A DNA stretch of 11,013 bases from Coxiellaceae bacterium (GCA_014238325.1 JABABH010000241.1:1-11013), one strand, 5' to 3'. Shown: positions 1 through 6,641, counted from the stretch's first letter. Made by a program: numbers and translations. Notes: generated from the letters alone by a model not told the origin.

Positions 1-80
1 CCCGATCTCGACCATTTTGTATGTTGCTCCAAAATAGTCATGACTATTTTGGAGCAACATACAAAATGGTCGAGATCGGG
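1..80. repeat. Perfect 80-bp palindrome (two 40-bp arms, no spacer)
   Basis: Bases 41-80 are the exact reverse complement of bases 1-40, with TCATGA at the centre (38-43). No mismatch is visible. A spacer-free inverted repeat this long is unstable in most bacteria. It may be two element ends joined head to head, or a fold-back artefact of sequencing or assembly, since it lies exactly at the window edge. I do not recognise the arm sequence as a known insertion-sequence end. Confidence 0.9.
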
Positions 81-82
81 TC

Positions 83-310
83 TGCTTTGAAAGTGCTTTA
101 TGCAACAACGGCCGTCATCCAGTGACTGAAGCCAATATTTGATGCAAAGCATTCAATATCATGACTCAACTGGGTATGCCTCAGTCAGTGCTTAGATACA
201 ATGGCGTTGATATACCCACCCCACTTCAAGATGCGAAGCATGCACTGAGGGGACTTATCGCGATGGGGATTCTTAAGGGGGCAACCGCGATTCTCCCCTT
301 AAATGGCTGA
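83..310 (+). pseudogene. Possible gene fragment, unrecognised, interrupted by a stop
   Basis: In one plus-strand frame the stretch reads through except for a TGA at 140-142. After it, an ATG at 161 opens 49 codons ending in TGA at 308-310. The peptide looks protein-like (for example MTQLGMPQSVLRYNGV near its start) but I do not recognise a family. The segment 211-244 inside it is half of the hairpin repeat found complete at 6588-6641, so part of the reading frame may come from inserted repeat DNA. No convincing ribosome binding site precedes the ATG. It may be a remnant broken by the repeat and by the insertion sequence that follows, or chance. Confidence 0.25.
211..244 (+). repeat. Half copy of dispersed hairpin repeat
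   Basis: This 34-bp stretch matches the left arm plus loop of the element at 6588-6641 with one difference (C instead of T at base 219). The right arm is absent: the sequence diverges after the loop, so this copy cannot form the long stem. The inner GCGAAGC mini-hairpin sequence is retained. Confidence 0.8.
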
Positions 311-329
311 GCGAACATGTACTTTTCTC

Positions 330-790
330 CAGCCAAACAAAGGTATACTGCTCACAATAACCCACTTCGAATCTTCATTCACGAGCGGTATATCAATCGA
401 TGGTTCGATATGGTTAGACATCTTCCTATACCAGCTGTGATAAAAAAGTTTTTGCTGGCACTATGAGTGGTTCTGGGCCAATAAAACAAGTTTGGTCAAT
501 ATAATCCATTGCAATCACTACTTGTATGGCATAATCGGCTTTAATGCTGATAAAATGTGTATGGAGATTCACATGTCTCGAGTTGAGGGATTGGCTCGAT
601 CACTTGTGGAGCTATTAAATATAGATAAGAAGGTACCTTCTTATACTCACATGTGTCGTCGTCAAAGTGGCTTGCTACTCGATCTTTTCTATTGAACGGG
701 ATGTTCCTATTCATGTCGTGATCGATAGCACAGGCTTGAAAGCATACGGTGAAGGAGAAGGCAAGACACGACAGCATGGTGTCAGCAAAC
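330..790 (+). mobile_element. Remnant of an IS5-family transposase (IS903-like), frameshifted
   Basis: Pieces of an IS5-family DDE transposase appear in order but in different frames. At about 570-680 the translation runs HMSRVEGLARSLVELL then VPSYTHMCRRQ, matching the family's region before the catalytic domain (typically LRQTEGFxxSL..., P.YTTLSRR). After a frameshift near 680-690, 700-787 reads PIHVVIDSTGLKAYGEGEGK, then TRQHGVSK. The Asp of IDSTG is the first D of the DDE triad. Weak N-terminal similarity (ERYINRWFD at about 382-410) suggests the remnant starts near 330. Everything after the first catalytic Asp region, including the other DDE residues and the 3' inverted repeat, is missing. 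The remnant joins yggS sequence at about 790. It cannot encode an active transposase. The left boundary is uncertain. Confidence 0.8.
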
Positions 791-1387
791 AACACCCTTG
801 CGGCCACAAAAAATCGTAGTATTCAGAGCATAAAAGAGGCCATCTCTGCGGGGCAATATCGATTCGCTGAAAATTATGCAAAAGAAGGGCTTATTAAGAT
901 TAAAGCACTGCGTCAATATGCGCCATTAGAATGGCATTTTATGGGTGCGGTTCAATCCAATAAAGCCAGAGTCATTGCAGAGAATTTTGATTGGGTCCAT
1001 AGCGTGAGCTCCATCGATATGGCTCAACGCTTACATCATTATGCAGCAAGCCGTAGCACGCCATTGAACCTGTGTATACAAATCAATATTGATAGAGAGC
1101 CACAAAAGCATGGAGCTTGTGTGGAAGATGTTCTACACTTAGCCAAGATTTTTAGATAGTTTAAGATTGCGCGGTCTGATGCCCTTACCAGCACGACGAC
1201 AGAGCTTTCATCAGCAGCAGGCTGTATTTCAGGCGTCAAGCAAGAGCTTCAAGCACAGCTGTTACTATCAGGGCATCTGGTGCCATGGGGCACGTCTCCG
1301 CTTGGCAGCTCACGAAATTTTCAAGCGGCGATTGCTGCACATAGCATGATGCTACGGATAGGCGCGGCTATATTTGAAACCGTATAA
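790..1387 (+). pseudogene. yggS: Broken yggS/PROSC-family PLP homeostasis protein gene
   Basis: Intact YggS (about 230 residues) binds pyridoxal phosphate and helps control free PLP and amino-acid metabolism. Here the gene begins at LAATKNRS, where the K probably corresponds to the PLP lysine; the roughly 30 preceding residues are gone and replaced by transposase DNA. Family landmarks follow: AENYAKEGL, LEWHFMGAVQSNKARVIAE (usual form LEWHFIGxLQSNK), DWVHSV and LCIQINI. A stop at 1157-1159 interrupts the frame. RLRGLMPLPA continues in another frame up to about 1229, then the original frame returns as NFQAAIAAHSMMLRIGAAIF and stops at 1385-1387. The normal LSMGMSxD motif is degraded to SPLGSSRN. 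The truncation and two compensating frameshifts make it non-functional. Whether another yggS copy exists elsewhere cannot be seen here. Confidence 0.88.
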
Positions 1388-1435
1388 CGACACGTATCAT
1401 GGATAGTTTTTATAGCAGGCATATTATTTTAATGT

Positions 1436-1439
1436 GGAG
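1436..1439 (+). promoter_or_regulatory. Shine-Dalgarno GGAG that fixes the start of the repeat protein
   Basis: GGAG lies 6 bases before the ATG at 1446. The reading frame is open from a GTG at 1434, but that GTG lies just ahead of this site, so the ATG is the better start. Confidence 0.75.
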
Positions 1440-1445
1440 CATACC

Positions 1446-2639
1446 ATGTATAACGGTCATCAAGCATCTAGGGAGGCGATTGCAAGGAAGAACAGGGATC
1501 AGCTAAGGAAAGCTCTATTGCCTCCACGGTACTATTATGCATTGGATACTGTGAATTGGTTTATCGATGAAATACATACGATAAATGGTAGCAACTTTTC
1601 CTGGTATAGGCATATGCTGCGGGTTTTTTTTACCAAGGCTCACATAAAATCATTATTTTTTTCGATGGACCTGGGCGTGTGGAATAAAACAATAATTATA
1701 AAATATATCAATAGGTTACTGGAAAATGAGCCAAGTGCTGATGGTCAGAATATTTCCCTCCTAGACAGGTTTAACAGTTTGGGTTTTGGGGTAGAGGATA
1801 TCGTCTCTATTTTTAAATATTGCACTTGCCATTTGTTTAACAACATTAAAATCTTCGAGGACTTCCTTTTCCAGAAGAAAGATCAAGGATTATCCCTATA
1901 TGATAGTATAAAAGATGCAGCGGGGCTATCAGAGAATGATATAACGCAGCTTCTGAAAAGATCTGGCGCCCACTTACGGACGAACCTTGAGAAGCTTTAT
2001 GAGTTTATTAAGGTCGGTTGCCCAAAGGCAGAGGACACATCATGTTTTCATAAGCTGCAGAATCAAGGTTGGCCAAAGAAAGAGATCGTTAGCTTGCTAA
2101 TCAGTGATAACCATCGGAAGTATGCTACTTTAGGTTCGAAGATTGAGTGCTGTATGAGGAGAGTACGTCAAGGAAGGCCCATAGTAATATCTATGGATAC
2201 TTGTATAGCTAAGCAAGACCTCTTAGCCGAGATGGAAGCCTTGCATGGGAAACAAGACGCATCGACTTCTCATGCAAGGCTTGATGAGAGTGGTTCTGCA
2301 AAAAGAAAGCGACTCATGTTGTCTGAGCAGAAAGAATGCACTGAATCATCTCATTCAGAGGAGGCGCAGCACTACCAAGCTGATCAACCGGATCTGGCTC
2401 AAAATGATAGGTTACCAGAGTTGTCGGTGGCCTTGGTGAGGGAGATATGCCCTTCTCCCCCTCTTGCCTTCGTCCCCCCTGATGCTGTAGGGCGGTTTTT
2501 TAATGATGACCTAGGAGCGGCAGAAAATGAAGCAAATTTAGCTGCTAAGCCGATGCTATGGGGTTCCCCTGGTCGATATCAGGCCATGTTGGATGAGAGC
2601 GAGCCGTATGATGAACCCAGAAATTTTTCGCTTAAATGA
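1446..2639 (+). CDS. Unrecognised helical-repeat protein, 397 aa, possible host-directed effector
   Basis: No known family is certain. From the ATG at 1446 the protein has three parts. Residues 1-61 form a charged, aromatic N-terminus. Residues about 62-245 hold roughly four degenerate repeats of 47-52 residues, each starting with a short helix motif: AHIKSLFF, GFGVEDIVSIF, GLSENDITQLLKR, GWPKKEIVSLL. Each is followed by a loop and a second helix (for example NLEKLYEFIKV). Residues 246-397 are a Ser/Glu/Gln-rich, probably disordered tail with a basic KRKR cluster at about 286-289 and a proline-rich patch (CPSPPLAFVPP). There is no signal peptide or membrane segment. The two-helix pattern recalls TALE-like or mTERF repeats, a resemblance judged by eye. 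It follows the yggS scar and converges on cca, with stops 11 bp apart, so it is probably transcribed alone. The intact frame, good ribosome site and protein-like composition support a real gene; the effector role is a guess. Confidence 0.75.
   Translation: MYNGHQASREAIARKNRDQLRKALLPPRYYYALDTVNWFIDEIHTINGSNFSWYRHMLRVFFTKAHIKSLFFSMDLGVWNKTIIIKYINRLLENEPSADGQNISLLDRFNSLGFGVEDIVSIFKYCTCHLFNNIKIFEDFLFQKKDQGLSLYDSIKDAAGLSENDITQLLKRSGAHLRTNLEKLYEFIKVGCPKAEDTSCFHKLQNQGWPKKEIVSLLISDNHRKYATLGSKIECCMRRVRQGRPIVISMDTCIAKQDLLAEMEALHGKQDASTSHARLDESGSAKRKRLMLSEQKECTESSHSEEAQHYQADQPDLAQNDRLPELSVALVREICPSPPLAFVPPDAVGRFFNDDLGAAENEANLAAKPMLWGSPGRYQAMLDESEPYDEPRNFSLK
1629..2171 (+). repeat. Four degenerate protein repeats of 47-52 residues
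   Basis: Repeat starts are at about 1629, 1782, 1923 and 2067 in the coding sequence. The consensus is roughly G-[FLW]-x3-[DE]-I-x2-[IL]-[FL], a loop of about 8 residues, then a helix ending in L-x-[KF]-[LF]-x-x-[FC]. Divergence is high at the DNA level, so this is an old protein-level repeat and not a recent duplication. Confidence 0.5.
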
Positions 2640-2650
2640 AGTTGATTCAA

Positions 2651-3751
2651 CTAGGTTAAATGTCGGGCATAATCATGGAGAGCCTGTAGGCGTAGTATTT
2701 TGAGCTGATCGGCAAGCTGTGGCCCAGGCAGTCGTTTGATGGCCTCTGGAATGCTGACTTGTTTGATGACTTGAATCGAGGCCTCTACATGATCAAGGTG
2801 TTGTGTGCTAATCGTGGTAGGGGAGCTGGCTTGGCAGGCGAGGGCGAAGGCGGGGAGTCGATCTGGTCGGCGTAGACCATCGAGCTGGGTAATGAGTTGC
2901 AATAAGCTTGAGGCATCGGCTTTTAGGCTGTCTTCATAAGGGCTCAGATAACGAATAACCAGCAAGATTAAATCAGCATAGGGTTTGGATGGGCGGTATT
3001 GTTGGATGAATGCTTGGGCATCTGCTTCTGTGAGTTGATGTAGGGTTGCGGCTAAGCGAATAGGTGCCAGCGAGGATAAATCCGTCGCGGCCTTTAGGGC
3101 ATCCTGAGCGCGGCTATTCCAGATAAAATAAGGAAAAAGTATGGCAAGTGCGCCACATGCATGGAGGGTTGAAAAAAATTGGATGGGCTGTGTGCACATC
3201 AATGCTTTTTTGCATTCTTGCCAGACGCGCTCCGCCACTAAGGCGTGAATCTCACCTGCATGCACCATATTTTGCATAAACTTTAAGGTATCAGGATGCA
3301 CGCTAAAGTCTGGGAATCGTGCAGCAAATCGAGCGAGGCGTAAGATGCGAACAGGATCTTCTTGGAAGGCCTCTGATACGTGACGTAATATTTTATGCTC
3401 TAGGTCTTGTCGTCCATGGTAGGGGTCCACAATGGCGCCGGTTTGAGGGTCTTCGGCCAGCGCATTGATGGTTAAATCGCGGCGCTTGAGATCTTCCTCA
3501 AGCGTGAGATCGGGAGAGGTATAAAAGGTAAATCCTTTATAACCGCGCCCTGTTTTGCGCTCTGTGCGTGCTAAGGTGTATTCTTCATGGGTCTTAGGAT
3601 GTAGGAATACGGGAAAATCTTTGCCGACGGGCTGGAATCCTTGGGCGACCATTTCCTCTACGGTCGCACCGATCACCACCCAATCGCGTTCTTTAATGGG
3701 TAGCCCTAATAATTTGTCTCGAACGGCGCCGCCGACTAAATAAATTTTCAT
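2651..3751 (-). CDS. cca: CCA-adding tRNA nucleotidyltransferase, short form without a working HD site
   Basis: The enzyme adds or repairs the CCA 3' end of tRNAs from CTP and ATP in the cytoplasm. Visible motifs are GGAVRDKLLG (7-16), the metal-site ERDW (21-24, where E. coli has DRDW), RTERKTGRGYKGF (62-74), RRDLTINALA (90-99) and EDPVRILRLARFAARF (131-146). The E. coli enzyme has 412 residues and a C-terminal HD phosphohydrolase domain. Here the chain is 366 residues, and where E. coli has FATLCHDLGKG this protein has RLAATLHQLTEA, so the His-Asp pair is gone. It should add CCA but probably lacks the phosphatase/phosphodiesterase activity. Short Cca proteins without HD occur in other gammaproteobacteria. 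The ATG is preceded by AGGA (minus strand 3763-3760) with 8-base spacing. It is divergent from psd and convergent with the repeat protein gene. Confidence 0.95.
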   Translation of the reverse strand: MKIYLVGGAVRDKLLGLPIKERDWVVIGATVEEMVAQGFQPVGKDFPVFLHPKTHEEYTLARTERKTGRGYKGFTFYTSPDLTLEEDLKRRDLTINALAEDPQTGAIVDPYHGRQDLEHKILRHVSEAFQEDPVRILRLARFAARFPDFSVHPDTLKFMQNMVHAGEIHALVAERVWQECKKALMCTQPIQFFSTLHACGALAILFPYFIWNSRAQDALKAATDLSSLAPIRLAATLHQLTEADAQAFIQQYRPSKPYADLILLVIRYLSPYEDSLKADASSLLQLITQLDGLRRPDRLPAFALACQASSPTTISTQHLDHVEASIQVIKQVSIPEAIKRLPGPQLADQLKILRLQALHDYARHLT

Positions 3752-3918
3752 TTATGTTATCCTGCCGGTCATAAGGTTTGCTGCATGGTGGGATATGTGC
3801 AAAAGGACGTGCGTAGATGTCGCAGTGAACCAAAATACATAGGATGATTGATCACTATAGAGGTATGTACTCATCGATGTCTGCTCAGCCATATAATAAT
3901 CAGCATACAAAGCACACT

Positions 3919-4791
3919 ATGATCAGGTCGAAGGTCTTGAAGGCGTTCCAGCATGGTTTATCCCAGTGGGTAGGTTGGCTTTGTCAATGGCAGCGTCCGA
4001 GGGCCCTGGTACGATATGCTATACGCATATTTATAGGTTGCTATTCTGTCAAGATGCACGAAGCACAAGAGCCCGATTATCGTCATTATATCAGTTTTGG
4101 CGAATTTTTTATTCGGCCTTTAGAAAAAAGGGTGCGTCCTATTCATAAAGAGCGCGGTGTTATCGTATCGCCTGTAGATGGCAAGGTGAGTCAGTCAGGC
4201 AGCTTATATCATAATCAATTAGTACAAGCAAAAGGGCGTCATTATACACTCTTGAGCCTATTGGGCGGCTATGAGGCCTTGGCTGCTGTATTTCATGAGG
4301 GTGCGTTTTTAACGGCTTATTTGTCACCCGCGGATTATCATCGAGTACATATGCCTTGTCCTGGGCGATTATTGCAAATGATCTATATTCCTGGACATTT
4401 ATTTCCGACCCATCCTCGGGCAGTGAATCAGGTTGATTCGCTATTTGCGCGCAATGAGCGAGTAATTTGCCTATTTGAGACAGAATATGGTAAAATATGT
4501 GTCATCATGGTAGGTGCTATGCTGGTCGGTAGTATTTGGACCGTTTGGGAAGCATCTTCAATTGCTTCCTTGGCTAAAACCAGCATGATACAGACGTGGG
4601 ATTATTCACATCAGTCAGTACATTTTGACGTCGGCCAAGAAATCGGTCATTTTATGATGGGTTCTACGGTCATTCTCTTGTTTCCTCACCATACCGTACA
4701 ATGGGATAGTCGTTTTCAGCAAGTAGAAGCCGTTCAGTTGGGTCAGCCTATAGGTCGATTCTGTGCCTCCAGCGAAGTGACGTCATCATGA
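3919..4791 (+). CDS. psd: Phosphatidylserine decarboxylase proenzyme
   Basis: Converts phosphatidylserine to phosphatidylethanolamine at the inner membrane, using a pyruvoyl group made by self-cleavage. Residue numbers count from the ATG at 3919 (290 aa). SPVDGKV holds the catalytic Asp (87). SPADYHRVHMP holds the conserved His pair (141 and 144). MGST near the C-terminus (247-250) is the self-cleavage site, corresponding to LGST in E. coli; cleavage before Ser249 gives a short alpha chain carrying the pyruvoyl group. EAQEPDYRHYISFGEFFIRPL matches the family's N-terminal domain. The frame is open from an ATG at 3844, which would add 25 residues with no family counterpart. E. coli Psd starts about where Met at 3919 lies, so I prefer that start, although neither ATG has a good ribosome site. 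Divergent from cca across a short region; 51 bp upstream of the small secreted protein gene. All catalytic residues are present. Confidence 0.94.
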   Translation: MIRSKVLKAFQHGLSQWVGWLCQWQRPRALVRYAIRIFIGCYSVKMHEAQEPDYRHYISFGEFFIRPLEKRVRPIHKERGVIVSPVDGKVSQSGSLYHNQLVQAKGRHYTLLSLLGGYEALAAVFHEGAFLTAYLSPADYHRVHMPCPGRLLQMIYIPGHLFPTHPRAVNQVDSLFARNERVICLFETEYGKICVIMVGAMLVGSIWTVWEASSIASLAKTSMIQTWDYSHQSVHFDVGQEIGHFMMGSTVILLFPHHTVQWDSRFQQVEAVQLGQPIGRFCASSEVTSS

Positions 4792-4842
4792 TCTGCCCCA
4801 TGTTATTCATTTTTTAGTCACTTAAAGTTTGGAGTAAAGCAT

Positions 4843-5112
4843 ATGCGTAAGCAACACCTTTCGCTATGGATGGCAGTATTATTGATGAGTGCCGGTATCA
4901 CGGTGTCAACCGCGAGCTGGGCCCATCCCCATCGGCATATGATATGTAATCAGTTTCATTGTTGGCGATCTCATTGGCCACGACATACACGACACAAAGT
5001 GGTGACGTATAAAGATCATCATTGCAAGAAAATCGTGCAGATTAAAACCTGTGATATCCATGATGGTCGACGTTATTGCCGTATTGAAAAAAGAGTACAC
5101 CATTTGTGCTAA
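4843..5112 (+). CDS. Small secreted His/Cys-rich protein, 89 aa, unrecognised
   Basis: The N-terminus is a classical signal peptide: MRKQ, a hydrophobic core (LSLWMAVLLMSAGI) and a likely cleavage after ASWA at residue 27. The mature part of about 62 residues contains six cysteines (35, 40, 61, 70, 79, 89) and twelve histidines, beginning HPHRH, with many Arg and Lys. Even cysteine number and export suggest three disulfides; the histidines suggest metal binding. Neither is proven. GGAG at 4831-4834 lies 8 bases before the ATG, a strong ribosome site, which supports a real gene. It lies 51 bp after psd on the same strand, so the two may be co-transcribed, and converges on coq7 with 26 bp between stops. 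I do not know a family for it. Confidence 0.8.
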   Translation: MRKQHLSLWMAVLLMSAGITVSTASWAHPHRHMICNQFHCWRSHWPRHTRHKVVTYKDHHCKKIVQIKTCDIHDGRRYCRIEKRVHHLC

Positions 5113-5138
5113 TGGTGCGTCTAGCAGTATGGCGCTGA

Positions 5139-5801
5139 CTAGAGCCAATAGGTGATCGACGTCATCAGGCGTGATTGTGCCGTCATCAAGCAGGTGACGG
5201 CTTTAGGTAAAGAGGCGGCGCCTAAATCATGTGCCGTTTTACCATGAGCGATTTCATCCGCTTTCATTTGCATAATAATGGCGCGGCTTTTTAAATCAGC
5301 TATAGGTAGTTTGCTCAGGTGCCGCGTCAGATGCGCTTCTACCTGCTTTTCAGTTTCTTCTATAAAACCGAGATTCCAGGCGTCTCCCATCCATCCTGCG
5401 CATAGTCCAATCAGAAAAGACTGACTATACCACAATAGATTCAAGCTACTGCGCTTGCCACCGAGTGACTCTAATCGAGCATGGCACCATCCTAAGTGAT
5501 CGGTTTCTTCAATAGCCGAATTTTCCAAAATGGCTTTAATCCTCTTATTACGACACATAAGCCACTGGCTTCGATATAGGGCTTGTGCACAAATCTCGCC
5601 CGTATGATTAACACGCATATATCGGATGCTTGTTTGGGTTTCAGATGCTTCTAAGTGAGTCGCTTCAAGACCATCAGCTGGATTGGGTCGTGTATAGTTG
5701 GCGGGCCCGCATAGGGTCATAAAGGCAGCTTGTAGCTGGATCAGAGCTTGGTCTATCAGGCTGTAGTCTCGGTTATGGTAGCTCATTGAACGGATCGTCA
5801 C
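5139..5801 (-). CDS. coq7: Coq7, demethoxyubiquinone hydroxylase (diiron)
   Basis: Membrane-associated diiron monooxygenase that hydroxylates 2-polyprenyl-3-methyl-6-methoxy-1,4-benzoquinol, the penultimate step of ubiquinone synthesis. Length (220 aa) fits proteobacterial Coq7. Motifs: RVNHTGEICAQALY (ligand Glu69), IEETDHLGWC (Glu99, His102), EETEKQVEAHL (Glu151) and KADEIAHG (Glu183, His186), which together give the full set of six iron ligands expected for the family. The hydrophobic, Gly-rich stretch 126-145 corresponds to the membrane-facing region. The start is a GTG at 5801 that overlaps the upstream gene's TGA (GTGA), suggesting translational coupling; an ATG five codons later is an alternative. 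Its presence implies ubiquinone-based, oxygen-using metabolism. Confidence 0.95.
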   Translation of the reverse strand: MTIRSMSYHNRDYSLIDQALIQLQAAFMTLCGPANYTRPNPADGLEATHLEASETQTSIRYMRVNHTGEICAQALYRSQWLMCRNKRIKAILENSAIEETDHLGWCHARLESLGGKRSSLNLLWYSQSFLIGLCAGWMGDAWNLGFIEETEKQVEAHLTRHLSKLPIADLKSRAIIMQMKADEIAHGKTAHDLGAASLPKAVTCLMTAQSRLMTSITYWL

Positions 5802-6529
5802 GATGGTTTAGGAATAAGATTAAGCTTAAGCACATGAATGCCGTAGAAGATGCTGCCATTTTTAGAAAAATCATATGCGATCTCGACGTTGCCTGCTCGG
5901 GTGCATGCATTGCACCCATTTTTAAGTTCTTGCTTAAAGATCAGTCTATATCGGTTATGCTTTATATGAAACCCCCTTGGGAATTGCCGTATTTGCCAGG
6001 GAGTGATGTGTGCATACATTTTTTCCGCTTTTGCATATCCTTTGGTGTGTATCAATAAATTTTTGGGGATGGCCAGTGGTAAGGCGATAAACTGCCCTGC
6101 TGGTGTGACGATAAAAAAGTCAGCGCTTTGGTCAGAAATATAACGATAATTGGCTAAAATCACCGTGAGGGCCCCATATTTTTTGATTTTTTCAAAAACA
6201 GCACCGCCGGATAATTTAAAAAATGCCAACGTTTGTTGACAAACGGGTGTTTTGGAGAGTATTTGTTCAATACAGGCTCGGCGCGGATTAGATAAATTAT
6301 TGAGCTTGCAATGTGCATGGTCCAGTTTTCTAAGGCATTGTTTTGCTGATAAGGCATGAATGCCGCCATGAAAAGTTTGTATAGTCAGTGGGTTTTGTGC
6401 TGCTGAAGAGCAAGCGTAGAGCATGAGAGCCACCCCTAGCCACCTATAGTGCCGCAAGCTATAGCAAAACGGTCGTATGCACATAGCGAGCCTTCGGTGA
6501 GCACGGAATAAGCGATGGATTGCTTTCAC
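5798..6529 (-). CDS. Putative lipoprotein or secreted protein upstream of coq7, unrecognised
   Basis: Predicted 243 residues. A GTG start at 6529 has an AAGGA ribosome site 6 bases upstream (6540-6536), better support than the in-frame ATG at 6484. The first 29 residues are basic, then WLGVALMLYAC (30-40) looks like a short signal core ending in a lipobox-like LYAC; Tyr at -2 is unusual. The mature part has four cysteines at 65, 74, 86 and 97 and a CNAC pair at 206-209 within NGCNACTRAGNVEIAYDF, which looks like a conserved signature. Even cysteine spacing suggests disulfides in the periplasm. The end overlaps the coq7 start by four bases, so the two form an operon. I cannot name a family. 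The operon link might suggest an envelope or respiratory role, but that is weak inference. Confidence 0.75.
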   Translation of the reverse strand: MKAIHRLFRAHRRLAMCIRPFCYSLRHYRWLGVALMLYACSSAAQNPLTIQTFHGGIHALSAKQCLRKLDHAHCKLNNLSNPRRACIEQILSKTPVCQQTLAFFKLSGGAVFEKIKKYGALTVILANYRYISDQSADFFIVTPAGQFIALPLAIPKNLLIHTKGYAKAEKMYAHITPWQIRQFPRGFHIKHNRYRLIFKQELKNGCNACTRAGNVEIAYDFSKNGSIFYGIHVLKLNLIPKPS

Positions 6530-6587
6530 AGACGTTCCTTCATCAACATTTAAGGCTATCTACTTCATCATAGTTTAAAAAGTATAG

Positions 6588-6641
6588 TATACCCATCCCA
6601 CTTCAAGATGCGAAGCATGCACTTGAAGTGGGATGGGTATA
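6588..6641. repeat. Dispersed hairpin repeat with nested GCGAAGC mini-hairpin
   Basis: Two perfect 20-bp arms (6588-6607 tatacccatcccacttcaag and its exact complement 6622-6641) flank a 14-base loop. The loop contains ATGCGAAGCAT, itself able to fold, with GCGAAGC at 6610-6616. Single-stranded GCGAAGC is known to form an exceptionally stable DNA mini-hairpin. The left arm and loop recur at 211-244. The element is non-coding and resembles in style the small palindromic repeats (REP- or MITE-like) between genes of other gammaproteobacteria; there is no run of T after it to suggest a plain terminator. Confidence 0.9.

Noticed and set aside
625..644. Perfect 20-bp palindrome around GGTACC
   Set aside because: It lies inside transposase codons matching the family (KKVPSYT), so coding content explains it and no regulatory role is supported.
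492..695. Plus-strand 67-codon frame as a stand-alone gene
   Set aside because: Its second half is clearly IS5-family transposase and it is only one frame-piece of the remnant.
541..807. Minus-strand 88-codon frame
   Set aside because: Antisense to the transposase remnant and yggS junction, with no family features.
749..1159. 136-codon frame as an intact gene
   Set aside because: Its first residues are out-of-frame transposase DNA and the rest is truncated YggS.
2640..2652. AGTTG-ATT-CAACT hairpin between converging genes as a terminator
   Set aside because: A five-base stem without a following T run on either strand is too weak.
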